This document shows positions 52,239 through 62,563 of a stretch of 64,000 nucleotides of DNA, piece by piece. Numbering within the stretch: position 1 is the first letter of the stretch; every line of letters starts with the position of its first letter. The notes under the pieces are model-generated. The model worked only from the letters and a program-made list of their open reading frames with translations, was not told the origin of the DNA and did no database searches. The position numbers were made by a program, and so were the translations under genes. Location of the stretch: positions 2,887,001 to 2,951,000 of the forward strand of contig CM074758.1 in the NCBI GenBank assembly GCA_037355855.1, read 5' to 3'. The DNA comes from Pseudo-nitzschia pungens (lineage: Eukaryota; Bacillariophyta; Bacillariophyceae; Bacillariales; Bacillariaceae).

Positions 52239-55046
52239 ATGAATAGGCTGAACAAGATGTTCAAAAAGAAGAAGTCGGAGAAGAAGGTCGATGCCAGTGC
52301 TTCTCCAAAGAGTTCAGTGAATGCAAGTGTCATAATAACTAATTCGATCGGATGCATTGAAGTGAAAAAGCCAGTGTCCGATAACTTGTGTTTTTTGAAA
52401 CGCCTTAAAGCTGCCGATTCATACATTGCTTGGTTTGAGCGAACCAAAACGAAGACTTTGTGGCATTCCGAGCAAGGTTTTTTCAACCGTTTTTTCCCGT
52501 CAAGGCAACCAAACTCTCGGCGCCTTTCGGTTTCTAAATATCTTTGATAACTTCATGTACACTAAGCTGTAAACTCACAATGCATTGTTTTTCTTTGTGT
52601 TTACCTTTCTAACAAACACGGTGTGCTCATTGCTTCAATCATCGATCGATCAATGCATATATTTACACGTCTTGGGTTCGGATAAACACAATTGCAACAA
52701 ACATATTCCTCGCAGGCTGCTCCCGCTCCCGCTCCTGCTCCCCCACCAGCCGCCCCAACTGTAGATCACGGCGGGGTTGCGCCCATGCAAACAGACGCCG
52801 AGGACCGGGAACGACAAATCAATGCACACGGAAAGGCCCGTCAAAAGCAAAAGCGTGCCGAGAATATTTTCGCACAAAAGATCGACCTGACCGAGAATTT
52901 CCAGGTGCCGAAATTCCCCAAATCCGACGGAGCTGTTCGATTCATCGATAATTCCCTCGTGGATAACTTTATTTTTGCTTCCTTGTCGGCACAAGAACGT
53001 CGCCTTTTGATCGATGCCATGGTGATGGAAAAAGTTCAGGCGGGGACTGTCATTATTAAGCAAGGAGAAACCGGAGACTATTTCTACGTTGTTGATGAAG
53101 GTCACGTCACTTTTGCGGTCGACGGAAATCATGTTGGTGCGTGCGGCCGTGGAGGATCCTTTGGAGAACTAGCTCTTCTTTACAACTGCCCTCGTGCCGC
53201 TACATGTCTCGCGAACACCACGTGCCGCCTGTGGAAGGTCGATCAACGAACATTCCGATACATGTTGGCAAACAACAACGCTAGCCAGCAAAAGGACATC
53301 CACGACGTCTTGCGCAAAGTTCCCTTCCTTTCAGAACTGGGTGAATCTGATTTATTGCGTATCTCTGATGCATTAACATCGGTGACTTTCCCGGAGGGAG
53401 AACGCATCATCAATAAGGGAGACGTCGGCGAAGTCTTTTACATCCTTCGGGAAGGAAAGGTGAAGGTTCATGACATTGGATTTGGGGATAGTCGATATGT
53501 GGACCAGCTCTTAGGTCCCGGTGATTGGTTCGGAGAACGCGCTCTACTGACAGGAGATGCTCGTTCGGCCCACGTCACTTCAGTTACCAACTGTACAACC
53601 CTCTGTTTGTCGCGTGAAACATTTGAAATGGTTCTGGGTCCACTCCAACACCTAATTGACCGAGCTGCAAAGAAACGGACTTTGGAAGGTGTTCCTGTTT
53701 TTGCCAATTCCGAGTTCCAGCCGTTCGAAATGACGCGTCTCACTGAGTTGCTGTCAGAGCGAACCTTTCCAGCTGGAACCATTCTCGCAGAGGAGGGAAA
53801 GCCGTACGAACAGAATCTTTACATTATTCGAGAAGGACGCATTGTAGTCTCGAGCTCCAAGGGTCAAGTGAACACCTTGATGGATGCCGACTACTTCGGA
53901 GCTCTCTGGTTGAAGGAACCGCCCGGAAGTCCGTCGCCTATCACAGCTAAGATTGAATCGGACACGGATTGCGGAGTTCTTACGCGAAAGAATATTGAAA
54001 GTGTCATTGGAAATATTCAGCGTCTTGGAAAGCCACTCGTCATGCAGAGCAGCACCCCGAAAACAAACATTAAACTTGCCGAGCTTGTCAAATTCCGTAT
54101 TTTGGGTGTTGGGACATTTGGGAAGGTATGGTTGGTCAGTCACAAGAGAACAAGCGTTCCGTATGCTCTGAAGCAGTTGAGCAAACGTGCAATTATCGGG
54201 CATCATCAAGTGGAGGGTGTCCTTCGTGAGAAGAACATCATGGCAAATATCCAGCATCCATTCGTGGTAGACCTTGTAGCAACCTTCCAGGATGATCGTC
54301 ACTTGTACATGCTGATTGCGCTTGTGCAGGGAGGAGAGTTGTTCTCCGTAATCCATACAGAGACAAGGGATGGTATTCCAAACGGCAACTCGCGGTTTTA
54401 TGCAGCATGTATCCTAGAATCGCTATCTCATCTGCATCGCCGAGGCATTGCTTATCGAGATCTAAAACCCGAGAATATTCTCATTGATGCCAAGGGATAC
54501 TGTGTACTTGTAGATCTTGGTTTTGCAAAGATTGTTTCCGACAAGACATACACGCTATGCGGTACTCCAGAATACCTTGCACCAGAGATTATTCTTTCGA
54601 AGGGTCACGATAGTGGTGTCGATTACTGGGCTTTCGGAGTTTTGATTTATGAAATGCTTGTCGGTCGTTCTCCTTTTTACTCTTACGGCACCGATCAAGT
54701 CAGTTTGTTCAAGCGCATTGTACAGGTCAAGTACGCATTTCCGCCTGGGGGCATGGTAACGGAACCAGCCCAAGACCTTATTCAACGATTGATCGTCAGA
54801 CGCCAGGCAAATCGATTTGGGTGCCTAGCAAGAAAAGATATGGATGTCAGAGACCATTACTGGTTCAACGTCATTGATGTCGACAAGTTGTTGAGAAAGA
54901 AAATCCCTGCTCCCTGGGTTCCCAAAATCAAGGACCCCTTGGACGCTTCGCATTTTGACTCGTACAGGCATGTCGAAAACGAACCTCCATCCAACAAGCC
55001 AAACATCACTGAGCAGCAACAAGATCTGTTCAAGGATTTTTCATAA
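52239..55046 (+). CDS. Cyclic-nucleotide-dependent protein kinase (PKG-like), 2 exons
   Basis: 802 residues. Exon 1 is 52239-52316 with a polybasic start (MFKKKKSEKK); exon 2 starts at 52716 after TCGCAG; the intron is 399 bp with a GTGAAT donor. An Ala/Pro linker and a pseudosubstrate-like KQKRAENIF (about 70-78) come next. Cyclic-nucleotide-binding domains: 113-208 with FGELALLYNCPRAAT, 228-338 with FGERALLTGDARSAH, and a degenerate third at 348-458 (YFGALWLKEPPGSPSP, lacking the phosphate-binding Arg context). Kinase domain 486-743: GVGTFGKV, Lys512 in YALKQL, YRDLKPEN with Asp608, DLG (Asp626) in place of DFG, GTPEYLAPE. An AGC-type tail follows. The first site has Ala where cGMP-selective sites carry Thr/Ser; the second has Ser. 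The natural ligand is therefore open. Confidence 0.9.
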
Positions 55047-55541
55047 TTCCGTTTCAACACACGTCTGTGCTTATTTGATTAAAGGACCCTTCCTAATTTG
55101 TTGAGGATTAAATCGGCGTATGCACCCTACCAATAGCACAGTGAACAGTATGGATCGAATTTTGCCGAATCGTGGATGATGACTAAGGTATCAGAGAGGG
55201 GAAAGTCTCGATGTTAATTGAAAATAGAAAAAAAAATGCATCTACGAAGTACTGAAAGAAGAAAAACAAAGATAGTCAGGGTTGAGTACTAATTAGAATA
55301 CAACTAACAATTTAGCAGGTGCCGTAATGTTTGGGAAACTTTTATCACGAAAGATTAGAACATCGTAATTAGTGAGTTACATTATTGTGACTTTATGTAC
55401 TACAGTTTCGAGGCAACGTGTATATTGCTATGATACTTCCTTTTCAAACGATGATTGGTGACGATAGAGACGAATTAAACCGACTAATTTTTGCAACTCG
55501 ATCCCGCGCCACTTCATGGCAACATCCCTTTGCCTTTTTTT
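55047..55541. other. Convergent 3' gap, kinase and nitronate monooxygenase
   Basis: No gene, AT-rich, presumed 3' untranslated regions. No copy of the 5'-flank motif. Confidence 0.6.
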
Positions 55542-56817
55542 TCAAACGTACACTGCCTCCTTGAGATAGGATAAAGATTCGATTGCGTTTTCTTCGATTT
55601 GCATCACAACATCATATGCCGGTTCGATAGAAACTATATCTCCTACACCCTGCCCACTGTACACACAACCTATGTCCGGAAGAGCCGCGTCTTCCGCGTG
55701 ATTCAACTCATCTACCAGAGAAGTTTTATCGGAGTTCAACTCTGCTTCGAGTGCGGAAATCGAAGTATCCCATGCAGCGGTAGTGTCGTTTCGTAGGGTG
55801 CCGGAAGAATCGAAGGGATAGGGCCATTTTCTTTCGCGGTGTGAATTCGATATTGTGTCAAAGACTCGGGTTCTGACAACGTCATCGCAGCTTCCAGCAC
55901 TCACCAAGGCATTCTTGTAAGTCGTTGATCCCAGGGCCTCTTCGGATGCCCAGAGTCTCGTACCGAGAACGGCACCGTCTGCCCCGAGACTCAATGCGGC
56001 AAGCAGGCCTCTTCCATCGACAATACCTCCCGCAGCCAGGACGGGAATTTTTCGTTGTTCTTCCTTTGCGAGGTGGACCAATCGAGCTGTGAGGTTCAGT
56101 GTGCCATTTCCTATATCTCTTCTTATGCCGTGTCTGTCATAAATTTATTTGAATTTCGACGTCATCAGGTTCGAAGATTTGTATGCGTGAATTTATGATT
56201 GCTGTTGTTTGTGAGAATGCATCGAAGAATTCTGGACAAAGGATGAAAACAGAGATCTCAGTTGCAATTCTTCCGATCCAGGCTTACCCTCCAGCTTCGG
56301 TGCCTTGCGCAATCAAACAATCCACACCACGTGCGAGAGCATCTATCCCATCCTTGACAGAACCGACCTGAGCAATAACTCGACAACCATACGATTGACA
56401 CATCGCAACGTTGTTGATGAACAAGTGTGATGATTCCACAATGCGACTCGGCGCTTTGGAGACGGCGGGTGCAAAAATTTGAACGGACTCGGGCCGGTGT
56501 CTGTCTAGAATGCTTTGAACGAAATCCCAACCAGGGGATTCCGCGCCGAAGGTACTGTGGCCGATGAACCCGATGCCGAGGGGAAGCGACAGAGACGATG
56601 ATTTCTCCAGATCTCGGAATATCCTGATTTCTCGCTCCAATTTATGGAATGAATCCTCGCTGTCGAGGTGTCCAGCGGCAATGAATCCTAGACCACCTGC
56701 ACGACATGTTTGAAACGCAAGGGAACCTCCCGAAACTCCGGCCATGGGAGCTCCCATGAGAGGCAGACGGCATCCAAAATGCTTCGTGAAAAGAGTGTTC
56801 CAGGAGTGTTTTGTCAT
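55542..56817 (-). CDS. Nitronate monooxygenase / 2-nitropropane dioxygenase family (2 exons)
   Basis: FMN-dependent TIM barrel that oxidises alkyl nitronates, such as propionate 3-nitronate. Exon 1 is 56817-56288, exon 2 is 56133-55542; donor GTAAGC, acceptor ATGACAG; phase 2 is kept and the join rebuilds QGTEAGGHG, the family's flavin-phosphate and active-site loop with its His. Total 373 residues. Other family features: FGCRLPLMGAPMAGVSGG at the start, GGLGFIAAGH, GCRVIAQVGS, and IPVLAAGGIVDGRGLLAALSLGADGAVLGTR after the junction. No targeting peptide is evident; cytosolic or peroxisomal. The last three residues (VYV) do not form a peroxisomal signal. Confidence 0.9.
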
Positions 56818-57311
56818 TTTGGTGGCAAAGGTAAACCTTCAAAAGTGGTTCGAATGCAAACGCGGGATGAGCAGTTTGCCCACTATTCGCGTCACGGTTT
56901 CTTTGTCAACGCTTCGTTTCGTCTCTCTCTCAAATCAATCTCAATCAAAACAAAAGGAGTGATGATATCCCACATCCAACTTCCGGGATAAGATTTTCTA
57001 CCCAACTTACTACAGTAAAGACTTACGGCAAATTATGCACGACTGAGGGATTCATTACACGAACCGAACATGTTCAATGTTTGAGAATACCGTTCACTTT
57101 TTTTTTTTCCGAAAAATACACCAGAGTTACCTTCATCCACATAAATAATAATACGATAGCCTAACCTCAAGAATGAAATATCCACTTGCCACTTGAGTCG
57201 GCTAACGATGAAAACATAGTTGATTCTACAACTCATCAATTACATTACGATACAAAAAACTTTTATATCATGCATTCCTACACCTTACATGTGCATATTA
57301 AAAAGTCATGT
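56818..57311. other. Gap between nitronate monooxygenase 5' end and desaturase 3' end
   Basis: 5' flank of the monooxygenase and 3' flank of the desaturase, both on the minus strand. No gene and no clear motif. Confidence 0.55.
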
Positions 57312-58760
57312 TTACATCGTGGGACCGTCGTTCACGAAATCCATGACAAACTCCATTGCTACCCGGTCAAGACAGTCTAGAACCTCGTAAGTACCATCAA
57401 CCAAATCTGCCTCATGGTATCCAACCTTCCATTCCTTGCAGAAAGATTCAACCAAGTCGTGTGTCTTAGCCAAATTGTGTCTCGGGATCATAGGGAACAA
57501 GTGGTGATCGACTTGGTATTGAAGTCCACCACATAACCAGTCAACGAACCATTGCGGGATTCCGTGTCCTCCTGTAATGTTACGAGTAGTGGTTACTTGG
57601 AGCTTCCAGAAGTCCGGTCTGGTTTCGGCATCGTAGACGGCCATACCGTTGTGTCCCAAACCGAACACAATGGCGAGGAAGAATCCACACGAACATGTCA
57701 TAATCATGAACAGACCGAACGAATAAAGACCAGAGAAGCGTCCCAAACCGGTGCAGAAGGTGTAGACCCAGGCATAATGAATCAACAGAGTGACCTTCTC
57801 CAAAATGGGGTACTGAAGACCCTTAGCTTCACGTTCGAGCTTGGCGTTTTCAGACGCTGCTCCTAATCCAAACGCATACTTGAAGGATTCGTTCAACCAA
57901 GAAAGGCGAGCGAGCAACAAGATGGGGAAGTAGAAGTATTTTTGGTTTCGGATCATGAACTTTACGAACGGAGAATCCTTTCCGTCGGCACGGAGTTCTC
58001 GGAAAGATTGTGCTTGCTTCAGCGACCAGGCCAAAACAGGCATCGTATCGATATCGGGATCACCGTCTTGGGCAGAGGCACTGGAGTTGTGGAGGTTTGG
58101 CACAGCGTGGTGACCGTTGTGCTTGTTCTTCCACCATTGCGTAGAGAAACCTTGTGCCACACCACCCCAGAAGAGCCCGGAATAGTCTCCGTAACGACGC
58201 TTTTTGTAGACTTGGTGGTGCAAAAAGTCATGTGCGAGCCAACCGCACTGTTGAAAAAACAGTCCCATCCACAAGGCAGCTGCCACATGAACGAATGTGT
58301 TGTCTGAGTATGCCATCATGGCAAATGCAGAGGCCCACATCGAGAAGTTCGAGGCTTGCTTGTAAACATAGAACCAGAAGTTACTCTTGAACATTCCCAT
58401 CACAATGAGCTGTGCTCGAAGATCTCTGTACGCCTTTTCGAAAGCATGTTGGTGAGCGTCCTTGTGCTCCACGCTCTCGACAATCAAGTCTCCGATCAAA
58501 AACTTCTTCAACAAGCTCTGGGATCCAGGAGCATGGAAAGCAGCGAAGATATCAGTGGCGTCATCACCGGCGTGTGTGAATACTACGGCACCGCCGGGGT
58601 GCTCGTGCCAGTTTGATACATCGTACACTTTGTTGTGGTAAACGATCCATGCATCCGAAGGAACGGAGTGCTTCTTCACGTCCGCCCAAGTGTACTTCGG
58701 CAACTCCTTCAATTCATCCTTTCCCTTGAGGGCTACAGCGGCATCTCCTCCTTTACCCAT
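57312..58760 (-). CDS. Front-end delta-6 fatty acid desaturase with cytochrome b5 domain
   Basis: 482 residues, single exon. Inserts a double bond at carbon 6 of C18 polyunsaturated acyl chains, the entry step to EPA in diatoms; ER membrane. The N-terminal cytochrome b5 domain (22-95) has the haem motif HPGG (54-57). Three histidine boxes: HDFLHH (177-182), HNGHH (214-218) and QVDHH (416-420), the Gln replacing the first His being the mark of front-end desaturases. Four or more membrane helices lie between. The whole chain, including the MGKGGDA start and the DGP-x-M end, resembles diatom delta-6 desaturases as I recall them; delta-5 or delta-8 activity cannot be excluded without assay. It is divergent from the cyclotransferase-like gene. 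Confidence 0.93.
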   Translation of the reverse strand: MGKGGDAAVALKGKDELKELPKYTWADVKKHSVPSDAWIVYHNKVYDVSNWHEHPGGAVVFTHAGDDATDIFAAFHAPGSQSLLKKFLIGDLIVESVEHKDAHQHAFEKAYRDLRAQLIVMGMFKSNFWFYVYKQASNFSMWASAFAMMAYSDNTFVHVAAALWMGLFFQQCGWLAHDFLHHQVYKKRRYGDYSGLFWGGVAQGFSTQWWKNKHNGHHAVPNLHNSSASAQDGDPDIDTMPVLAWSLKQAQSFRELRADGKDSPFVKFMIRNQKYFYFPILLLARLSWLNESFKYAFGLGAASENAKLEREAKGLQYPILEKVTLLIHYAWVYTFCTGLGRFSGLYSFGLFMIMTCSCGFFLAIVFGLGHNGMAVYDAETRPDFWKLQVTTTRNITGGHGIPQWFVDWLCGGLQYQVDHHLFPMIPRHNLAKTHDLVESFCKEWKVGYHEADLVDGTYEVLDCLDRVAMEFVMDFVNDGPTM

Positions 58761-59502
58761 GATTCCTGTCTAATATTTTCTTTTCGAGGTGTATAAGTAA
58801 AACCCTGATGACCCGAAGAAAGCAAACGTTAGTTCCAATGGAAGTTTGCTATTAGGAGAATTGTGTCTACAACTAGTGTCTCACCTCTTTGTCGAGAGAA
58901 GTCCCATTCCCCATCAGTCTTCCCCAATCCATTGAGAACCCCGTGTATCGAGAGTACGCACAACACACCGCTGTCATCCTTTCTTCACAGCCAGCGCAGG
59001 GGTGGGATGACGGAGACATTAGCGGATCTTCCATGCAGAGTCCTTCTTGATCCATCGATGATTTCAAACATGTGATTTTCGCCTATCCTTTGCCGCCACG
59101 TAGGTTTTCGTCAAACTGGTAGAGGGTCAATCGAATCTACGGTACGTTTGAAAAGTGCCGATGATGATTGTTTCATCGCTCACGTAAACCATCATCATGA
59201 TCATGATGATCATGATCGCGCGATTCCTGCGCGTTAGAACTCTTTTTTTTCCGCGAAATGTGACTCAAAGTTCTTGAGATATTTGATTCATTCGATTGCA
59301 TTATGTGAACGGAAAGGAGTGATACCGTAAGATTACCGTAATTAACCTTACCGATATGAGGTTTTTCTCTTCTTTTTTGCGCCTTTCACGTGCCAACTAC
59401 CGTAAACCTCATTCCCAACTACAGATTACAGTAATCGAGAATGTGATTGATTCCATTGAGCTTCGTTTCAGGAGTCGCCGATGAAAACAGCATAAGAACG
59501 AT
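58761..59502. other. Divergent promoter region of desaturase and cyclotransferase-like gene
   Basis: No gene. Holds a palindrome ATCATCATGATCATGATGAT at 59191-59210, and CCGTAAGATTACCGTAATTAACC at about 59325-59347, a relative of the dispersed 5' motif. Confidence 0.55.
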
Positions 59503-60330
59503 ATGTATGGAAAGATGAATCAATATAGAGTGAGAATGAGCGCGTGGACAACCTGGCTACTGTTTGCGGCAATAACAGCATCTACTTTCAATATTAGGGA
59601 AAATGGTGTTCATGCAATGGCAGCTACGAAAGTCTACCGGTATTTTGGTTACGGATCGAACGTTCTTCCGTCCACGATGAAAGCATTGCGGCAAATCGAA
59701 GTTAGGGAGGTAACAGCTGCTATCTTACCCGACTACGAATTGTTATTTGCTTCGGCGGCCTTTGTACGGCCCGTGTCATTCGGAAGTCGTTCGACGAAAG
59801 ATGGTAGCGATAAGACTGGAAACGACGACGAGACGAATATGTTGCCTCTCAGTGGAAAGGCGGTTCATGGCTTATTATATACTCTTTCCGAGGACGAGTT
59901 CGCGAAGGTCGGAAGGACTGAGGGAGTCCCGCTCGGATACCGATGGCAGTCCTGTCTTGTTTATCCATATAGAGGAGATGGGAAGGAAGCGGGAGCAGAC
60001 GCTTTGAACAAACCAACCCCTCAACCGATTCAAGCATATACACTGGTGGAACCCTCGATTCCAATATTGAATACGCAAGGATCGGGTAACAATCGACAGG
60101 AGAGCAAACAAAAGAGCATTGGAACCCCTCCCAGTGTTTCATACTTAGGATTGATGCAGGAAGGAGCACGCCTTTGGAATTTCGATAAGAGTTATCAAGA
60201 CGAATTGGCTACTACACAGGTAGCGAAAACCAATAACCTGCTCCTTCCGAATGGATGGGAAGGACCGACATTAGAGCTGGCTGAGAGAGCCACCGGGATT
60301 AAACGAACCTATATGATCGATGGGTATTGA
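59503..60330 (+). CDS. Gamma-glutamylcyclotransferase-like (AIG2/GGCT fold) protein
   Basis: 275 residues. The hydrophobic N terminus (TWLLFAAITAST, about 15-28) is a leader or anchor. The fold's substrate loop is plain: YRYFGYGSNVLPSTM (46-60). Then an ILPDYELLF strand, KAVHGLLYTLSEDEF, and an acidic TEG at the usual catalytic Glu position, followed by YRWQSCLVYPY and, later, PPSVSYLGLMQEGARL, typical of the C-terminal helix. A poorly conserved insertion (about 165-205) carries Pro/Gln/Ser. Members cleave gamma-glutamyl amines or dipeptides to 5-oxoproline, or act in unrelated roles; the substrate cannot be told. Met5 or Met12 are alternative starts. Confidence 0.75.
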   Translation: MYGKMNQYRVRMSAWTTWLLFAAITASTFNIRENGVHAMAATKVYRYFGYGSNVLPSTMKALRQIEVREVTAAILPDYELLFASAAFVRPVSFGSRSTKDGSDKTGNDDETNMLPLSGKAVHGLLYTLSEDEFAKVGRTEGVPLGYRWQSCLVYPYRGDGKEAGADALNKPTPQPIQAYTLVEPSIPILNTQGSGNNRQESKQKSIGTPPSVSYLGLMQEGARLWNFDKSYQDELATTQVAKTNNLLLPNGWEGPTLELAERATGIKRTYMIDGY

Positions 60331-60627
60331 TGGAAAACGGAAGAACCATCTTGATCATTGATCGAATAGAATTGCTGTACGAACGGAATACTGACATTGC
60401 GGTGGGTGTATTCATTGACGACTTTTATCCATGCATGTTGCCACTTCATCATGTTTCATCAATGATACGCTACGTATTTATCGAAATTGGAATAATCTTC
60501 TCTCCCTAGCGCTGCAAGATGTCGTTTTTGTTTGAAAGGTCTGATTTCTTTGATGTCTATCTTGTGGAAGAGAGCATGGCAAAAGGTTTCTGCATTTCTA
60601 CCATCTCCTTAAGAAAATATCCATACT
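60331..60627. other. Convergent 3' gap
   Basis: 3' flanks of the cyclotransferase-like and thioredoxin genes. No gene and no dispersed motif. Confidence 0.6.
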
Positions 60628-61413
60628 TTAATCATTGACCAATCTTATCCCACGAAACTGGCGCGGCTTCGCTGGATCAATTTTATTTGTAGCTGCGATG
60701 GATTTTTTTGGTGCCTTGTCAATAATTTGTTGTACATTTAGCTTTTTTGCGACAACGAACTTTTCCAACATTTCTTGCAGTTCGTCCGGGCTGATGATTC
60801 CTTTCCACGTATCCAATATTTTATTATTGTGAATTAGTATCAAGGCTGGCAAGGCTTGTGGCATTGCCCCTTGTAAAATCAATTCGACCTTGAGATTTCT
60901 GCTTTGATCATTTGCATCGTCTACATCGAACTTTCCCACGACTACAGTTTCCTTCCAATCATCGGCGCATTGCTCCAACAAAGGTTCAATGAGTTTACAG
61001 GGCCCACACCTTCGAAATATTAAAAAGACAGCAATATAAGTCCATGAAAGGTAGAAAAAAAAGTTGGGGTTCAGGAGCACGATCTGCGTCGTGGTGTCGA
61101 CAGTTTTAGTCATCATTCTTTCTTACCATTGAGCGCATGCATCCAACAACAAATACTTGTCTCCGGAAAACAATTCTCTGTAATTTGAGTCCGTAACGGA
61201 GATAAGACTCACTTTGGTATCAGTTTTCAACGGAAAATTGGTGTTGCGTCGCACCCTGGTGGTCAGAGCGGATGATAGTCGGGACAAGGACGGAACTGAA
61301 AAGGCATTGACTTCGTTGATGCCACCAGAAAGTAAAACAAGGAAGATCACGACATTGATTAATGCGGCCATCACGGTAAGATGACAACGATGACACTGTT
61401 GAGAAAAAGTCAT
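60628..61413 (-). CDS. Plastid-targeted thioredoxin-like protein (2 exons)
   Basis: 222 residues. Exon 1 is 61413-61127 and exon 2 is 61009-60628; donor GTAAGA, acceptor TTCGAAG. The 117-bp intron splits the Trp codon of the active site, and splicing gives QWCGPCKLIEP, the redox-active pair. The retained intron ends exon 1 at a stop, and a false ORF runs through it from exon 2. The N terminus (MAALINVVIFLVLLSGGINEVNAF) is a signal peptide closing in Ala-Phe, followed by an Arg/Ser-rich transit stretch, so the complex plastid is likely. The thioredoxin fold continues with VVVGKFDVDD, the cis-Pro loop QALPALILI and ISPDELQEMLEKF. A basic tail of about 30 residues is extra. Confidence 0.85.
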
Positions 61414-62563
61414 TCTCGATGTTGTTGACAGTTGGCTGACGAACTCAGCTGTTGTTCCGTTGTGTGCTTTCGATTTGTATTATGGATGGACCCTATGAGA
61501 GTCTGATAGAGCGACCTGTATCGCTGGGTTACTTCTCTGGATTCAGACACCTCCTTTTGTCTCTCGGGGAAGTTTCTGTGTTACATGCACAACGATTACC
61601 GGTATTCTCATCGAAGAATTCTTTGAGATGCTTGAAGATGGAAGTATATTGACCGATGATCGAGGAAGCTTTTTCGTATCGATTAGTATTGATTTGGAGA
61701 TAAACTTGCTCCTTTTTTGTGAAGATGTCAGATTTTTTCATTTCTAAAAAATAGAATGGCGTTTTTCTATTCGATAAGGTTCGAGAAAGTGAAAATGATG
61801 TCAGTTGTTTCCGTTTTTCAGACATCACGAATGATCGTCATCCAGAGTAAGGTTAACTGGTATACCTTAGTTGTACATACGGTACCGTATACCGATATCG
61901 TATGTGTATTTTGAGTCGAAATTCTTTGGTCGGTACGCTAATAGGTTAAAAAACCAAAACGGGGATGAATTCGGTACGCAAATCTGGTATTGAAAACAGT
62001 CACTGTATGAACATATACAGTAATGAAATATTTCAATCATCCTCAACAGTATTCGACAGAACCAGGGCAATATTGCGTGCACCTGGAGATGCACGGTAAC
62101 ATGCACGGTAACATGCACGATAACATGCACGATAACATGCACAAGATGCACAATAACAATTCCTATCACTATCCTTATTCAAGACATAAGTTACCGTAAG
62201 GTTAACTATTACTACTTCGTAAGTTAATCTTACTCCTAAAATTCAAATTTTGAAAACGATCAAAAAATAAATCTGAGGTTTTGAAAAAACTTGTCACGTG
62301 ACACCGCACGAGCACGGTACCGTAAACATTACGAAGTCAGATCTTCTTTTTTTGGAAGGGCAAGCCGCAAGAAGTTACTTCGTACATTATTCGTTGCTCA
62401 AATGCATTTCATTTGAAGCAATTACACGTACAGTAAAACGCAATCAAGACTTGCATGGAACAAGTGTTCGAAGAAGAATTAACATCCCGTACGATTTAGA
62501 GCCTCGGTTTGCATTGCTTTACAAAATATCATTACGGACGAAGCAAGAATTCAAAAACGGTAG
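61414..62563. other. Divergent promoter region, thioredoxin and FkbM genes
   Basis: No gene. GTAAGGTTAA variants lie near 61848 and 62196, and a 12-bp tandem repeat at 62089-62157. Confidence 0.55.
62089..62157 (+). repeat. 12-bp tandem repeat ATGCACGGTAAC
   Basis: Five to six units, the first two ATGCACGGTAAC, the next two ATGCACGATAAC, then shortened variants. About 410 bp before the FkbM-type gene start. Confidence 0.9.

Noticed and set aside
56849..56870. tRNA-like GGTTCGAA word
   Set aside because: No acceptor or anticodon stem could be drawn around it.
60628..61116. Thioredoxin ORF starting inside the intron
   Set aside because: Its first 36 codons are intron and lack the active-site Trp; the spliced model restores WCGPC and a plastid leader.
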